Source: Maratus speciosus (taxonomy: Eukaryota > Arthropoda > Arachnida > Araneae > Salticidae). Taken from it: a stretch of 64,000 nt of DNA. This document shows positions 12,576 to 23,300 of the stretch, in pieces (positions within the stretch are counted from its first letter, which is position 1; every line of letters begins with the position of its first letter). The notes beneath the pieces are model-generated. The model worked only from the letters and a program-made list of their open reading frames with translations. It searched no databases and was not told the origin of the DNA. A program made the translations under genes and the position numbers. Location: contig OZ010791.1 of NCBI GenBank assembly GCA_963932465.1, forward strand, positions 157,908,012-157,972,011. Direction: 5' to 3'.

Positions 12576-14520
12576 TGAATACTATAGAGGTAGGATTTAT
12601 TTTCCATCGGAAAAACTCAAAGTATTTATAAAATATTCAGATATTGGAAATAATTTCACTCTGGTGCTTTCACGATTTCCTTTCATGTTCTATAACCATC
12701 ATATAACGCAATCATAACATTTATCATATGTAAGTTTAAATTTGATAATATTGAAACATTTACTTCGAAAATATACTCTGTAAGAGATGTAATGATAAGA
12801 GTAAATGTAATGATACTCTTGTCATTGTTGCAAAAAATGAAAATTAACATGTAAAATTATATCATAAATATAAAGTACTGAAAATTGAAAGAAAAGAAAA
12901 ACAAAAAACAAACGATGATAATATAAAAATATGTTTCAGATCAAACATAATTATAAGAATATTTATATTTTCAAACCTCATTACCTTCCCAAAATATTAA
13001 ATATCAGCACATTTTTCTTAATAGAATTTTATTCAACTTGATTTTTTAAAATAATTTTTTAGCACAGCTGTTTTTAAGCATAGCTTGGATTAATTACAAC
13101 GATTTCTATTCCTTGTTTAAAGTATATTTTCAAGATGACTCTGGGGCTTGAAAATTAAGAATGTTGTTGAGATGGAACACAGAAAATCAAAGCAGATTTT
13201 GTACCTTTTAAGCAAGCTTTCAGTAGAATTATTTAAAAAAAAATGAATACTATATAGGTAAGATTTATTTTCCATTGGAAAAACTAAAAAAATATTTATA
13301 AAATATTCAGATATTCCAAATAACTTCACTCTGGTGCTTTCACTATTTCTTTTTATGTTCTACATCCATCATATAAAGCAATCACAACATTTATCATATA
13401 TAAGTTTAAATTTGATAATATTGAAAAATTTACTTCGAAAATATACTCTGTAAGAGAATTAAATGAAATGATACTCTTGTCATTGTTGCAAAAAATGAAA
13501 ATTACTATGTAAAATTATATCATAAATACAAAGTGTACTGAAAATTGAAAGGAAAGAAAAAGAAAAGCAAATGATGATAATATAAAATTATATTTGCAGA
13601 TCAAACATAATTATAAGAATATTTATATTTTCAAACCTCATTACCTTCCCAAAATATTAAATATCAGCACATTTTTGTTAATAGGATTTTATTGAACTTG
13701 ATTTTTTAAAATAATTTTTTAGCACAGCTTTGATTAATTACAACGATTTCTATTCCTTGTTTAAAGTATATTTTCAAGATGACTCTGTGGCTTGAAAATT
13801 AAATATGTTGTTGAGATGGAACACAGAAAATCAAAGCAGATTTTGTACCTTTTAAGTAAACTTTCGGTAGAATTATTTAAAAAAAAAAAAGAATACTATA
13901 GAGGTAGGATTTATTTTCCATTGGAAAAACTAAAAAATATTTATAAAATATTCAGATATTCCAAATAACTTCACTCTGGTGCTTTCACGATTTCCTTTCA
14001 TGTTCTACATCCATCATATAAAGCAATGACAACATTTATCATATATAAGTTTAAATTTGATAATATTGAAACATTTACTTCGAAAATATACTCTGTAAGA
14101 GAATTAAATGAAATGATACTCTTGTCTTTGTTGCAAAAAATGAAAAGTAATATGTAAAATTATATCATAAATACAAAATGTACTGAAAATTGAAAGGAAA
14201 AAAAATGATGATAATATAAAAATATATGTGCAGATCAAACATAATTATAAGAATATTTATATTTTCAAACCTCATTACCTTCCCAAAATATTAAATATCA
14301 GCACATTTTTCAATAGGATTTTATTCAACTTTATTTTTTAAAATAATTTTTTAGCACAGCTTGTAATAAATCATATATAAGGTTAAATTTGATAATATTG
14401 AAACATTTACTTCGAAAATATACTCTGTAAGAGAATGAAATGAAATGATACTTTTGTCATTGTTGCAAAAAATGAAAATTAATCTGTAAAATTAAGTATA
14501 ATATAAAGTATTGAATGTTG
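12205..14520. repeat. About 660 bp tandem repeat, four units
   Basis: The phrase 'gatgataatataaaa' starts units at about 12211, 12913, 13572 and 14206 (spacing 702, 659, 634 bp). Each carries TCAAACATAATTATAAGAAT, 'attttttagcacag', 'gtatattttcaagatgact' and 'catttacttcgaaaatatactctg'. The first three units are near full length; the fourth lost its middle after 'agcacagctt'. Poly(A) length inside the unit varies from 9 to about 26. No frame is conserved. Confidence 0.9.
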
Positions 14521-15266
14521 AAAAAAAAGAACTTAATAATGAAATATCATTTGAAATTAGATTCTTTTTATTTATGTATGGGCATTTGTTTATATAGATT
14601 AAATGATAATTGCAATTTGATCAAGCTATTTAGCAAGCATTAATATCTAAATATATGCATTGTTTTTTTTAATAACAAGCAGGGAAAATTACTTCTGGAC
14701 TACAAAATATTTATTTATAAAATAGAGGTCTAAAGAAATATTAAACAAATTCATTATTTTGAAAATGATATGCATTTATTGAAAACACACAAATGAACAC
14801 ACAAGCCTTTTAAAACAAAACTAATTTTATTGGATGTAAAAAAGAACCAAATATGCAAATTATTAAAATAAAAATAATTTAGATTTTAAATAGCATTATA
14901 TGTTTAATTATCTAATAAAAGTCACTATTTTTCTATAAAATTTCAGCTTGAAATAAAGTTCACATAATCGTACAAAAGGGTTCTTTCTTACCTTTTACCA
15001 GTGTAATCCATTTTCACAAACATGAAATAAAGTATTTCACGAAGTAGCGATAAAACACTATTTTTAAAAAAGTTATATGCACTTTAAAAAATATTCTTGA
15101 TACTGCATACATCTATCGTGATACAACATATTTTTTTAATGCGCTACATAATAAAAATCATTACGAATGCGATATTTAAAAATCCGCATGCATTTCTGAA
15201 CACACAGTCAAAAATAACTAGACATTTCTTTCTTTAAGAAGAACGTTATACGTAGTGTACATCCAA
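14521..15266. other. AT-rich, no feature recognised
   Basis: No gene, RNA gene or clear repeat was found. Confidence 0.5.
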
Positions 15267-15819
15267 ATACATGGTGTTCTAATATTGTAATAATATTTCT
15301 GTCAAGCACTGCACAACTAAAGAAAACTGCATTTAACTAAAGAAATCAGGAGCTTATCACAAAGCTAACGGTCGTTTAAAATCACCGTCACTTGAAATAT
15401 TAAAAATACATGGTGTTTCAATATTGTAATAATATTTCTGTCAAGCACTGCACAACTAAAGAAAACTGCATTTAACTAAAGAAATCAGGAGCTTATCACA
15501 AAGCTAATGGTCGTTTAAAATCACCGTCACTTGAAATATTAAAAATACATGGTGTTTCAATATTGTAATAATATTTCTGTGAAGCACTGCACAACTAAAG
15601 AAAACTGCATTTAACTAAAGAAATCAGGAGCTTATCACAAAGCTAATGGTCGTTTAAAATCACCGTCACTTGAAATATTAAAAATACATGGTGTTTCAAT
15701 ACTGTAATAATATTTCTGTCAAGCACTGCACAACTAAAGAAAACTGCATTTAACTAAAGAAATCAGGAGCTTATCACAAAGCTAATGGTCGTTTAAAATC
15801 ACCGTCACTTGAAACATTA
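15267..15819. repeat. 139 bp tandem repeat, four nearly identical units
   Basis: Units start ATACATGGTGTT at 15267, 15406, 15545 and 15684, with an exact 139 bp period each time. I count only a handful of substitutions between units (for example AACGGTCG against AATGGTCG). Each contains CACTGCACAACTAAAGAAAA and 'atcaccgtcacttgaaa'. The near identity indicates recent amplification or ongoing homogenisation. Confidence 0.95.
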
Positions 15820-16849
15820 ATCGGCCAACAATCTTACATTAGACACATCTTCACAATAGAAATACCCAAGGTTCCAAGGTTCTTCTACAAGGTTCGAAAT
15901 ACCCTGTCAGCATATTTTTCCGCGCCCATTATTTCCGTTAATGACGCAATCGTTGGCTGAGAGACTGGCAGCTCAAACTCGGTCCTGATTTGCAGAATGA
16001 ATTTCAGTTGATTTTTATCATCGGGAAAAAATAATGTAGGAATAACGAATACAATTTTTTCTTCTTCATTAGTATATTTTTTAATGCGTTACAATTATCT
16101 ATTATAAGATATAATTATTACAGTTAGGACGCTTTCAGACAAAGGCATAAAATAAATATTTTGTCGTCAAACTTTCAAATAACTTATCAAATTTTAATAA
16201 ATTAGTAATAAATTGCTACATTTCAAATTAAACTTAGTAAATCCAGGGATTATTTTAATATAGCGACTTTTTATACCATACTTTTTATTATCTAATTATA
16301 AAACAGTAATGTGTAAATATGGCAGAAGATTTTTATTAAGGGACATTGACTTAGCATATGGGAAGCAGAGGAGAATTACCCCGATAGAAACTAGTTAAGG
16401 CGGGCAGCAACTGTTGCATAAAAATTATAGCATGAAACTATAATAGCTACTAAGGTAGGGTCGCAGTATTTTAAATTGCTTCTGGTGCACAAAAACCTAC
16501 GCTAAGCCATTAGGTGAGCATGTGTGTCGGGGGGAGGGGGTGGTGCCTAGCTGGTACGTTATTTTAATACAATTATTTGGAGAACTTTATATTTTGTGAA
16601 AGGCAATTCGTTAATTACTTTATTGCACTAAAAATAACTTAGTTCCAAAACTTAGTAAACGAACTAGTATTGCAATTTTGACAAACGCCCCATGGTCTAA
16701 TCACGTCGCTTGTTTTATAAAGTAATACCAAATTTAATGCATGGAATTTTAAACGTCTTTCAACCGTTCGAAAGCGTTTTCTAATTCTGCTTACATTTAT
16801 ATTGCAATTGTATATACAGTCATCATACATATGATACAATTGTATTACA
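15820..16849. other. No recognised gene
   Basis: AT-rich with a small G-rich patch (16529-16542). A 66-codon minus-strand frame at 16639-16839 has no recognisable domain. No repeat structure was seen. Confidence 0.45.
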
Positions 16850-17081
16850 TTCAGACACTTAGGTGTCTGATTTCTAAATGTCTTAATTTCAGACGTATTA
16901 TCATTTTTAAGACACTTTATTTAGTTCATCCATACCATGATCACAGTAAGACATTTACGTGTCTTAAATTTAGACATCTATGATGTCTGAAATTTCATAT
17001 TCAGACACTTAAGTGTCTGAAATACTTTTTCAGTCACATATGTGTCTGAATTTAAGACGCCTCTATTTGCAGTGTATATGC
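16850..17081. repeat. Palindrome cluster 2 (AGACACTTAAGTGTCT family)
   Basis: It holds one exact TCAGACACTTAAGTGTCTGA palindrome (17001-17020) and imperfect relatives at about 16852 (ACACTTAGGTGT), 16949 and 16973. It ends 'cctctatttgcagtg' followed by TA. From 'accatgatcacagtaagaca' onward it matches 55690-55926. The sequence after TA is the body of the tRNA-Lys-like repeat. Confidence 0.75.
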
Positions 17082-17156
17082 TGTTGAGCTGTATATATGG
17101 AAGAGCACATGCTATTGCCAATAAGATTATCTGAATGAAATGTGTCTGTCGGTTGT

Positions 17157-17225
17157 AGCCCTGGTACCTCAAAAGGTAGAGTGTTGGCAATTTATGTCAA
17201 AGATCTTCGGTTCGACTTTTTTTCA
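17157..17225 (+). tRNA. tRNA-Lys-like head 1, truncated 3' end
   Basis: It has TAGAGTGTTGGCAATTTATG followed by CGGTTCGAC. The D-arm is recognisable but the sequence runs into T after the B-box, so the acceptor 3' strand is lost. A pseudo-tRNA within a repeat. Confidence 0.4.
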
Positions 17226-17424
17226 CTCAGTTGGAAAAATTCAGCTCGTATGATATCTTTACCAATCAGTATGATTCAGTTAAAAATAATAAGGTGTATA
17301 TACATATCCATCGCTTAATGGAGTTCCACTACCTGTAGTACATTCTGTTGAGCTATCTATATGAAAAATCAGATGCTATTATTGCCAGTAAGATCATCTG
17401 AGTGATATGCGCCCGACGGTTGTC

Positions 17425-17498
17425 AACCCTTGTAACTCAATAGGTAGAACGTTTGCAATTCATGTCAAAGATCTTCGGTTCGACTATCGGGCTTGACA
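17425..17498 (+). tRNA. tRNA-Lys-like head 2
   Basis: AACTCAATAGGTAGAAC corresponds to the D-arm and GGTTCGACTATC to the T-arm. Several stems are weakened by substitutions. It is repeat-borne, like its neighbours. Confidence 0.45.
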
Positions 17499-17695
17499 TT
17501 CTTTTTACTCAGTTAGAAAAATTTAGTTCGTATGATATCTTTACCCATAAATATGATTGTGTTAAAATTAATAAAGTGTATCAACGTATAATGGAGTTCC
17601 ACTATTTGCGATATATTCTGTTGAGCAGTCTATATGCAAGACCATATGTTATTGCCAATAAGATTATCTGAGTGAAATGTGTCTACCGTTTGTCG

Positions 17696-17768
17696 GCCCA
17701 GCTAGCTCAATTGGTAGAGCGTTGGCAATTTAAGTCAAATGTCTTGGGTTTGACTCCCGTCCTGGACA
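17696..17768 (+). tRNA. tRNA-Lys-like head 3 (best preserved)
   Basis: The 5' part GCCCAGCTAGCTCAATTGG closely resembles eukaryotic tRNA-Lys. A D-stem GCTC/GAGC, a TTGGC/GTCAA anticodon stem with loop AATTTAA (TTT in anticodon position) and CCTGGACA at the 3' end are visible. Acceptor pairing is 5 of 7, the T-stem has one mismatch and one G-T pair, and position 33 is A instead of T. I read it as the promoter head of a SINE-like repeat. Confidence 0.55.
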
Positions 17769-18011
17769 TTTTTACACTTAGTTGCAAAATTCAGTCTTTA
17801 TTTTTACATACTTTAAAGTATATTAATAAAAATGTGTTATTTTAAACTATTTTTTTTATATTTATTTGTTAGAAATAATAAATTGTACGTAAAGTAACAA
17901 ACGTATTATTTCATAGAAGGAGAAAAAATGATTAATTCTATTTCATATCATAATATTAAAATATTTATTTGCTTAAAAGACGTTATAAAAACACATTAAA
18001 AGTAAATTAAA

Positions 18012-18066
18012 ATTCTATATTTACATGTTTCAACTCATTTTCTGATTCGTCGTCAGAATGTATAAC
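18012..18066 (-). ncRNA. Hammerhead-ribozyme-like motif A
   Basis: On the minus strand the order is: CTGACGA, one extra C, a stem GAATCA/TGAGTT (5 of 6 pairs including a G-T), then GAAA, then CATGTA. CTGANGA and GAAA are the two conserved core blocks of hammerhead ribozymes, and GTA is a permitted cleavage triplet. ATACATT upstream pairs with AATATAG downstream at 5 of 7 positions (possible stem I). ACATGT is self-complementary, so stem III would form only between two molecules or tandem copies. The extra nucleotide before stem II is atypical. Confidence 0.45.
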
Positions 18067-18079
18067 AGAAAATTACAAA

Positions 18080-19500
18080 TGTATATGAAAAATGGAAAAA
18101 TCATCGAAAATAAACAAGTAATCATATAACGCGCCCTACATTTTCGCGATTGTTCGTGTTCCCACTATGTCGCGAGGCCGTAATTTGTCCAACCATTCAA
18201 CCCATAAATTCGGGATACGAAAAGATAATGTATCGTTATAAACTCCTGAACCTCTTAAGTAAATTTCAATGGACTCTCTTATGAATAATTGCAAATAAAA
18301 ATTACACTACTTTTAATTAGCACTAGTTTAAAATTAGTGACTTACTACTCGCACTTATTTACATTTGTAATTCTATTTCATTGACATTTTAAAAGGCTTA
18401 ACTGTAAGATATAAAGTGAATTTTAGAAAAATGGAAATGAAATATCATTATTCATCAAATTATTAAAGAAATTTTCTACGTAAATTTCTAACCTTTTTAT
18501 TTTTTCAAGAAATATTAGAAACAATCTTTTATTTGTATGAAAGGGCGTGATGTAATCAGATTTTCTTAAGCATGCTCTATAACTTTCATTTTTTTAAAAT
18601 TCCAACAATGTTTGTAACAACTGGCAAATTAGCTGTAATTAATACTCCAAAATGAAATTTCCGGATAACGTGAAGCTGCATTATTCATTTATTTCATCAT
18701 TCTTTCCGGAACATACCGTTGATCAGATTTTCCTAATAGAAAGTTACATTTTTCTTCCATTAAGTAATTATTTTTTATGGCAGCGTACTGTGTATTCAAA
18801 CGAACTGGTTTTGTTTAAGTAAGTTAAACAACAGATGTTTTCCCACGCCGTTCTGCTAAACGAAGCGATGACGTTCAGTTATAGTTTTATAAATTAAGTT
18901 TCCCGAGAACACAGTGAAACGCTGTACAGATTTTGCAAGTAATTAATTTTAGTGTATTCAGTAAACTGATGTATTTTTTTTATATTTCAGAAACACTAAT
19001 TAACATTTCTTGCAGTTTTGTTAGGTAAAAGTTTTAAGAGATTTATAAATTGTATAGATATATTTAGGATTCATAAATTTTTGTGCATAAAAGTGATTAT
19101 TATCATTAGACAAACTAACTGCGTGTTTTATGAAAGTATGAAAAATATTTTTATAGAAATTTTCAGAAAAATTAATCTTTAAATATGTTATTGTTGCAAA
19201 TGCTCATTATATAAAATTCGGAATTCCTTTTTAATCAAAACAAGAACGAAAAAACATGGATATATTATGTAACACTTTCCAACACATTCAGAAAACTGTA
19301 ACAAAACTTCACAGTTTATAATGGTTAAAGGTAATGTCTAAATAAACAATTTGAAAATAGCATAACGCATTTGAAGACCCAGTTACCGTTATTGCCATCA
19401 ATAATCGGAATAATATCTGATTTTTTTCGTTGTTGTTCAGGCCTGTATGTGATCAATACATTTTTATTTATACTACATAGTATGCTAAAAGTTAGTTTAG
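18080..19500. other. AT-rich, no feature recognised
   Basis: No gene or clear repeat was found. Confidence 0.45.
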
Positions 19501-19504
19501 TTAA

Positions 19505-20057
19505 CCCTTTATCTACAAACGGCATTTATAAATACCATTAAAATAACTCGTTATAAAATTCATTTAATACATCGATTAGTAGTAATACAGTTTAGAATGA
19601 GTTATAGATGCATTACTTTATCTTGCTCCAAAAGCATTATTAGTTACACAAAACAAAAATATTTTTAAAAGGATGATTTCTTTTGCCTTTCATCTTTTCT
19701 GTTTTCTTGAAGTTGGGGGGGGGGGGGAGGGAATTTTTCAATTTGGAAATATTTCTATATTTCTATTGTAAGAACATTGTATTTGTACATTTCTTAATTA
19801 TACAAAATACTAACAAAAATATTTAAAATAAAAGATTTGAGTGGAGTTATAAATATTGCACAAAATCTCTGTAAATTCAAATTTAGTTATTCCTTCTCAA
19901 TCCTTCCATCTTTCTAAAATACTTCTAAAACTTATTATTAAATGGTTATGTAACTCTTCTAATGTAGTTTAAAAAATTCACGAAAAATGCTTTAGAAGAT
20001 GAAATTTTCATGAATTCATAATTCATGAAGGGTGGAATTTATCAAGTACGTAAAGGG
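19505..20057. mobile_element. Possible TTAA-flanked element, 553 bp
   Basis: TTAA at 19501-19504 is followed by CCCTTTATCTAC. TTAA at 20058-20061 is preceded by GTACGTAAAGGG, whose reverse complement is CCCTTTACGTAC (10 of 12 match). This fits a piggyBac-like non-autonomous element, but termini this short can arise by chance. A G13 tract lies inside (19715-19727). Confidence 0.35.
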
Positions 20058-20061
20058 TTAA

Positions 20062-20799
20062 ACGAATAGCACAGTTGAAAATTTCCATTCAGAAATTTCC
20101 TTGAATAAACGGAAATGTACTTCAGAACATTTGTGCAGCCCTGTAAATGATCTATAGAATTTATGCACACCAAATAATATTTTTAAAAAAGTTTAATTTA
20201 AAAAAGCCTACCACAACTGAAAACACACTTCCGGCATTTATTGTTCATAGGCTTTAATAGTTCAAATACTGTTCAATTTCTTCTGTGGCCAAATTCTTTT
20301 ATGTGCGCCTGTAAATGAACGATAAATTCTATTCATATCCTATTCTACAGTAAGCACCTTGTTCTACACAATCAGTGATATATAAAAATTTCAGTAAATT
20401 TGAAATAGTGTAATATCAATAAAATACACCGCAATTATTTTGAGTGTCTCGGTAAATGTACCGTAAACGCTATACACTTCATTTTCAATACCGAACGCAT
20501 CATAGTGATATCCAATAACATGTATGAAATTCATGACATTCTTGCTATATTTACGTAAGTTAGAGAACGGATAAACGACAGACGGGCAGTCAAACTGAAT
20601 TCATAAACACGTTTTAACTTTGTTGGAAAGTGTTAAAAAGAAGTAAATTAAAAACCGTGAAAATTTCTAAAGGATTTTTTCATAAAGCAATGCATAAAAA
20701 TACTTTTTTAGGAAAGATGACGTCGCTAAAATGTAGGAGTAATATAAAAGAAAGTATCAAATTTGATTTTTTTTTCTTTAAAAAGCATCATAGGCAGTA
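20062..20799. other. AT-rich, no feature recognised
   Basis: No gene or repeat was recognised before the 481 bp tandem array begins. Confidence 0.45.
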
Positions 20800-22222
20800 G
20801 CACTTTCACAACACGAGTCGCATAATTTGAATTCAGGGGTTGCACGCTTTGTAAGATTTCGTACATCTATCCGAAGCGACAACTAAATAGAATATGAGGA
20901 TTTACATTCTTTTATGCAGAAAACAGACGCAATATATAAGAGGATGTACCTTTATAACTGAAATGTATTGCTGTCAAATTTAAGAATTCAAAAGGAATAA
21001 AACTTAGAAATATCTTGGGTAATATTTTTTTATGAAAGCAATATTGAAGAAGGGAATACAAATATCTTCTTGTGCTATGAAAGAAAAACCAATTTGCAAA
21101 AAGGCATAGAGATATAATTTTTACAATGCATAAAACAAAACTTCATTTTTATGAATGTATTATATTTAAATATGGCACTTGAAGCTTGTATTTAGAAATT
21201 TCTCGTGCATATAATGAATATATTTGAAAATAATAAATTCTCCTTCTAATTTTCCTTTATATAGTATCAGAATTGCAACAGGACTTTCACAATGCGAGTC
21301 ACATAATTTGAATTCAGGGGTTGCACGCTTTGTAAGATTTCGTACATCTATCCCAAGCGACAACTAAATTGAATATGAGTATTTGCATTCTTTTATGCAG
21401 AAAAGAGAAGCAATATATAAGAGGATGTACCTTTATAACTGAAATCTATTGCTGTAAAATTTAAGAATTCAAAAGAAATAAAGTCTGGAAATATCTTAGG
21501 TAATATTTTTTTATGATAGCAATATTGAAGAAGGGAATATAAACATTTTCTTGTGTTATGAAAGGAACAATCTATTTGGAAAAAAGTGTACATATATTAT
21601 TTTTACAATATATAAAACAAAACTGATATTTTATAAATGCATTATTTACATGTGGCACTTAAAACTTGCATTTAGGAATTTCTCGTGCATATATTCATAG
21701 ATCTGAAAATAATGAATTCTTGTCCTACTAATTTTCCTTTTGGTAATATTATAATTGTAAAATAACTTTCATAACACGAGTCGCATAATTTGAATCCAGA
21801 GGTTGCACGCTTTGTAACATTTCGTACATATATCCCAAGCGACAATTAAATTGAATATGAGGATTTACATTCTTTTATGCAGAAGACAGACGTAATATAG
21901 GGTATACCCTTATAACTCAAATATATTGCTGTCAAATTGAGAATTCAAAAGAAATAAAACTTGGAAATATTTTGGGCCATATTTTTTTTATGATAGTAAT
22001 TTAGAAAAAGAGAATACAAATATTTTCTTGTGTTATGAAAAATCTATTTGCGAAAGGGCGTAGAGGTATGATTTTTACAATGCATAAAACAAAACTATAT
22101 ATTTTTTAGAAATATATGTAACATCAGAGGTATGCATAAAAGTTTCATTCAAGTTATAGCATTCTCGTGCATATATGTGTAGCTCTGAAATTAATGAGTC
22201 CTCTTCTTTCCCATTCTTTATA

Positions 22223-23248
22223 CACTCATGTTTGTGAAAATTGCAACACTATGAAGGAATCATCAGAATTAAATGAAATTTAATTCACAAACGACTGGTA
22301 TTGGTACAAACAAATGATTACATTTTCAAATTTAAAAAAAAAAAAAAAAAAAAAAAACAATATTAAGTGTCCGAAATTAGTGTTTGTTGTAGTCACCACG
22401 CGCTGCAATAAGTGTTACTATACGACGTGGCATGGACTCGCACAGATTTTGAATGCCTGCCTGGGGGAAAAAAGTTCCTTATTGTTTTATATGCGCACCC
22501 AAAGTTCATCTGTAGAAGCTGTAGGACGAGGATCATGAGCGAGACGCCGCGCCGATCAACGAAATCCAACACATTTTCCATAGGCGAAATATCCGGTGAA
22601 TAACATCCGTTTTGAATGGGGGGATCCTGTATAAAGGAGTTCTTGCACGCAGTCTACGGTGCAGCAGACTTCGACGAAGTGGCGAAGCAGACACTTATAT
22701 GCCTGTAGAAGTTGACTAATGTACTGCCAACTGTTTAGATGAAGATGTACCGTTCGTCAGCGCCAAGTGAACCCTATGTCCATCATCGTGCGTTGACATC
22801 ACCTTTCGGTGTCCACTCCTATACACTTTCCGAGTTGCCCGATCCTCGTCGATCCACTTCTTCCAAACTCGGATCACTCTGCTGCTGTTACTCTTCACAC
22901 GAGCTGAACGAAACGATAGAAAATCCTTCTTCACGAAGGCCGATGCTTCTCTACCGTTCAAACTCCGCCAGTTGTTGAAATAACGCCCTCTTTCGTCGAA
23001 GAGGCATAGTTACGTCTCACCTAACGTTTACCACTAGCAGATAACCATAGACAAATTTCAACATCCCTTTACAGCCGTATATTTATACGGTTTCAGCCAG
23101 AGTCCAGAGGGCGCTGCTCAATCCACGCATGCGTGGGGATTCTAAAATTGGAATCATTTGCATAACACAGTATACTTTGCATTCGCTGAAATTTTCAGCT
23201 CAATCGCGTCATTCCTTCATGATGTTGCAATTTTCACAAACATGAGTG
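22223..23248 (-). mobile_element. Tc1-like transposon, complete ends, 1026 bp
   Basis: The terminal repeats start CACTCATGTTTGTGAAAATT and agree for 26 bp on both ends, with TA on each side (22221-22222 and 23249-23250). A neighbouring repeat unit without the insertion reads 'ttcctttatatagtatcag' at this site, which confirms the boundaries. Full-length Tc1-like elements are commonly about 1.6 kb, so this copy has an internal deletion. The interior is richer in G+C than the surroundings, consistent with a younger arrival. Confidence 0.9.
22377..23007 (-). pseudogene. Tc1-like transposase, broken and internally deleted
   Basis: Reading on the minus strand from the ATG at 23007, MPLRRKRALFQQLAEFER meets an in-frame stop. 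A shifted frame then gives VIRVWKKWIDEDRATRKVY and TSSSKQLAVH, the helix-turn-helix region of Tc1-like transposases. The central catalytic part with the first two acidic residues is absent. The end is recognisable in two frames: SPDISPMENV, carrying the third catalytic acidic residue, and then ESMPRRIVTLIAARGDYNKH just before the stop at 22377. Frameshifts, a stop and a large deletion make it non-functional. Confidence 0.85.
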
Positions 23249-23300
23249 TATAATATTAGAATTGCAATGTAACTTCATATAGCCTAAAAATATAAGTAAA

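Larger units (their letters stand above)
17082..17780 (+). repeat. tRNA-Lys-derived tandem repeat, about 270 bp units
   Basis: Three tRNA-like heads at 17157, 17425 and 17696 are spaced about 270 bp. Between them runs the shared body: 'ctcagttggaaaaattcag', 'tatgatatctttacc', AAATTAATAAAGTGTAT or similar, 'tggagttccacta', 'ttctgttgagc', and 'attgccaataagattatctg'. This tRNA-head-plus-body organisation is that of a tRNA-derived SINE, but arranged in tandem. No poly(A) tail or target duplication is visible. Confidence 0.75.
20800..23300. repeat. 481 bp tandem repeat, three units plus remnant, split by a Tc1-like element
   Basis: The segment with CGAGTCGCATAATTTGAAT recurs from 20803, 21284 and 21766 (periods 481 and 482). 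Units also share GTTGCACGCTTTGTAA, 'tttatgcagaaaa' and 'tttctcgtgcatata'. The short piece 23249-23300 (AGAATTGCAATGTAACTTCA) continues the third unit after the inserted Tc1-like element. A minus-strand frame of about 30 codons is similar in all units, but flanking sequence is equally conserved, so it is not evidence of coding. Confidence 0.85.

Noticed and set aside
15267..15819. A CRISPR array (regular direct repeats).
   Set aside because: The whole 139 bp unit is repeated without unique spacers, and the DNA is clearly eukaryotic.
16639..16839. A 66-codon minus-strand frame ending in GVCQNCNTSSFTKFWN as a transposase tail.
   Set aside because: I could not tie it to any known family, and no terminal repeats were found around it.
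20800..22000. A minus-strand frame conserved in three tandem units (for example RNLTKRATPEFKLCDS) that looked like a duplicated exon.
   Set aside because: Spacer sequence between the units is about equally conserved, the third unit has replacement changes without bias, and no consistent splice sites were seen.
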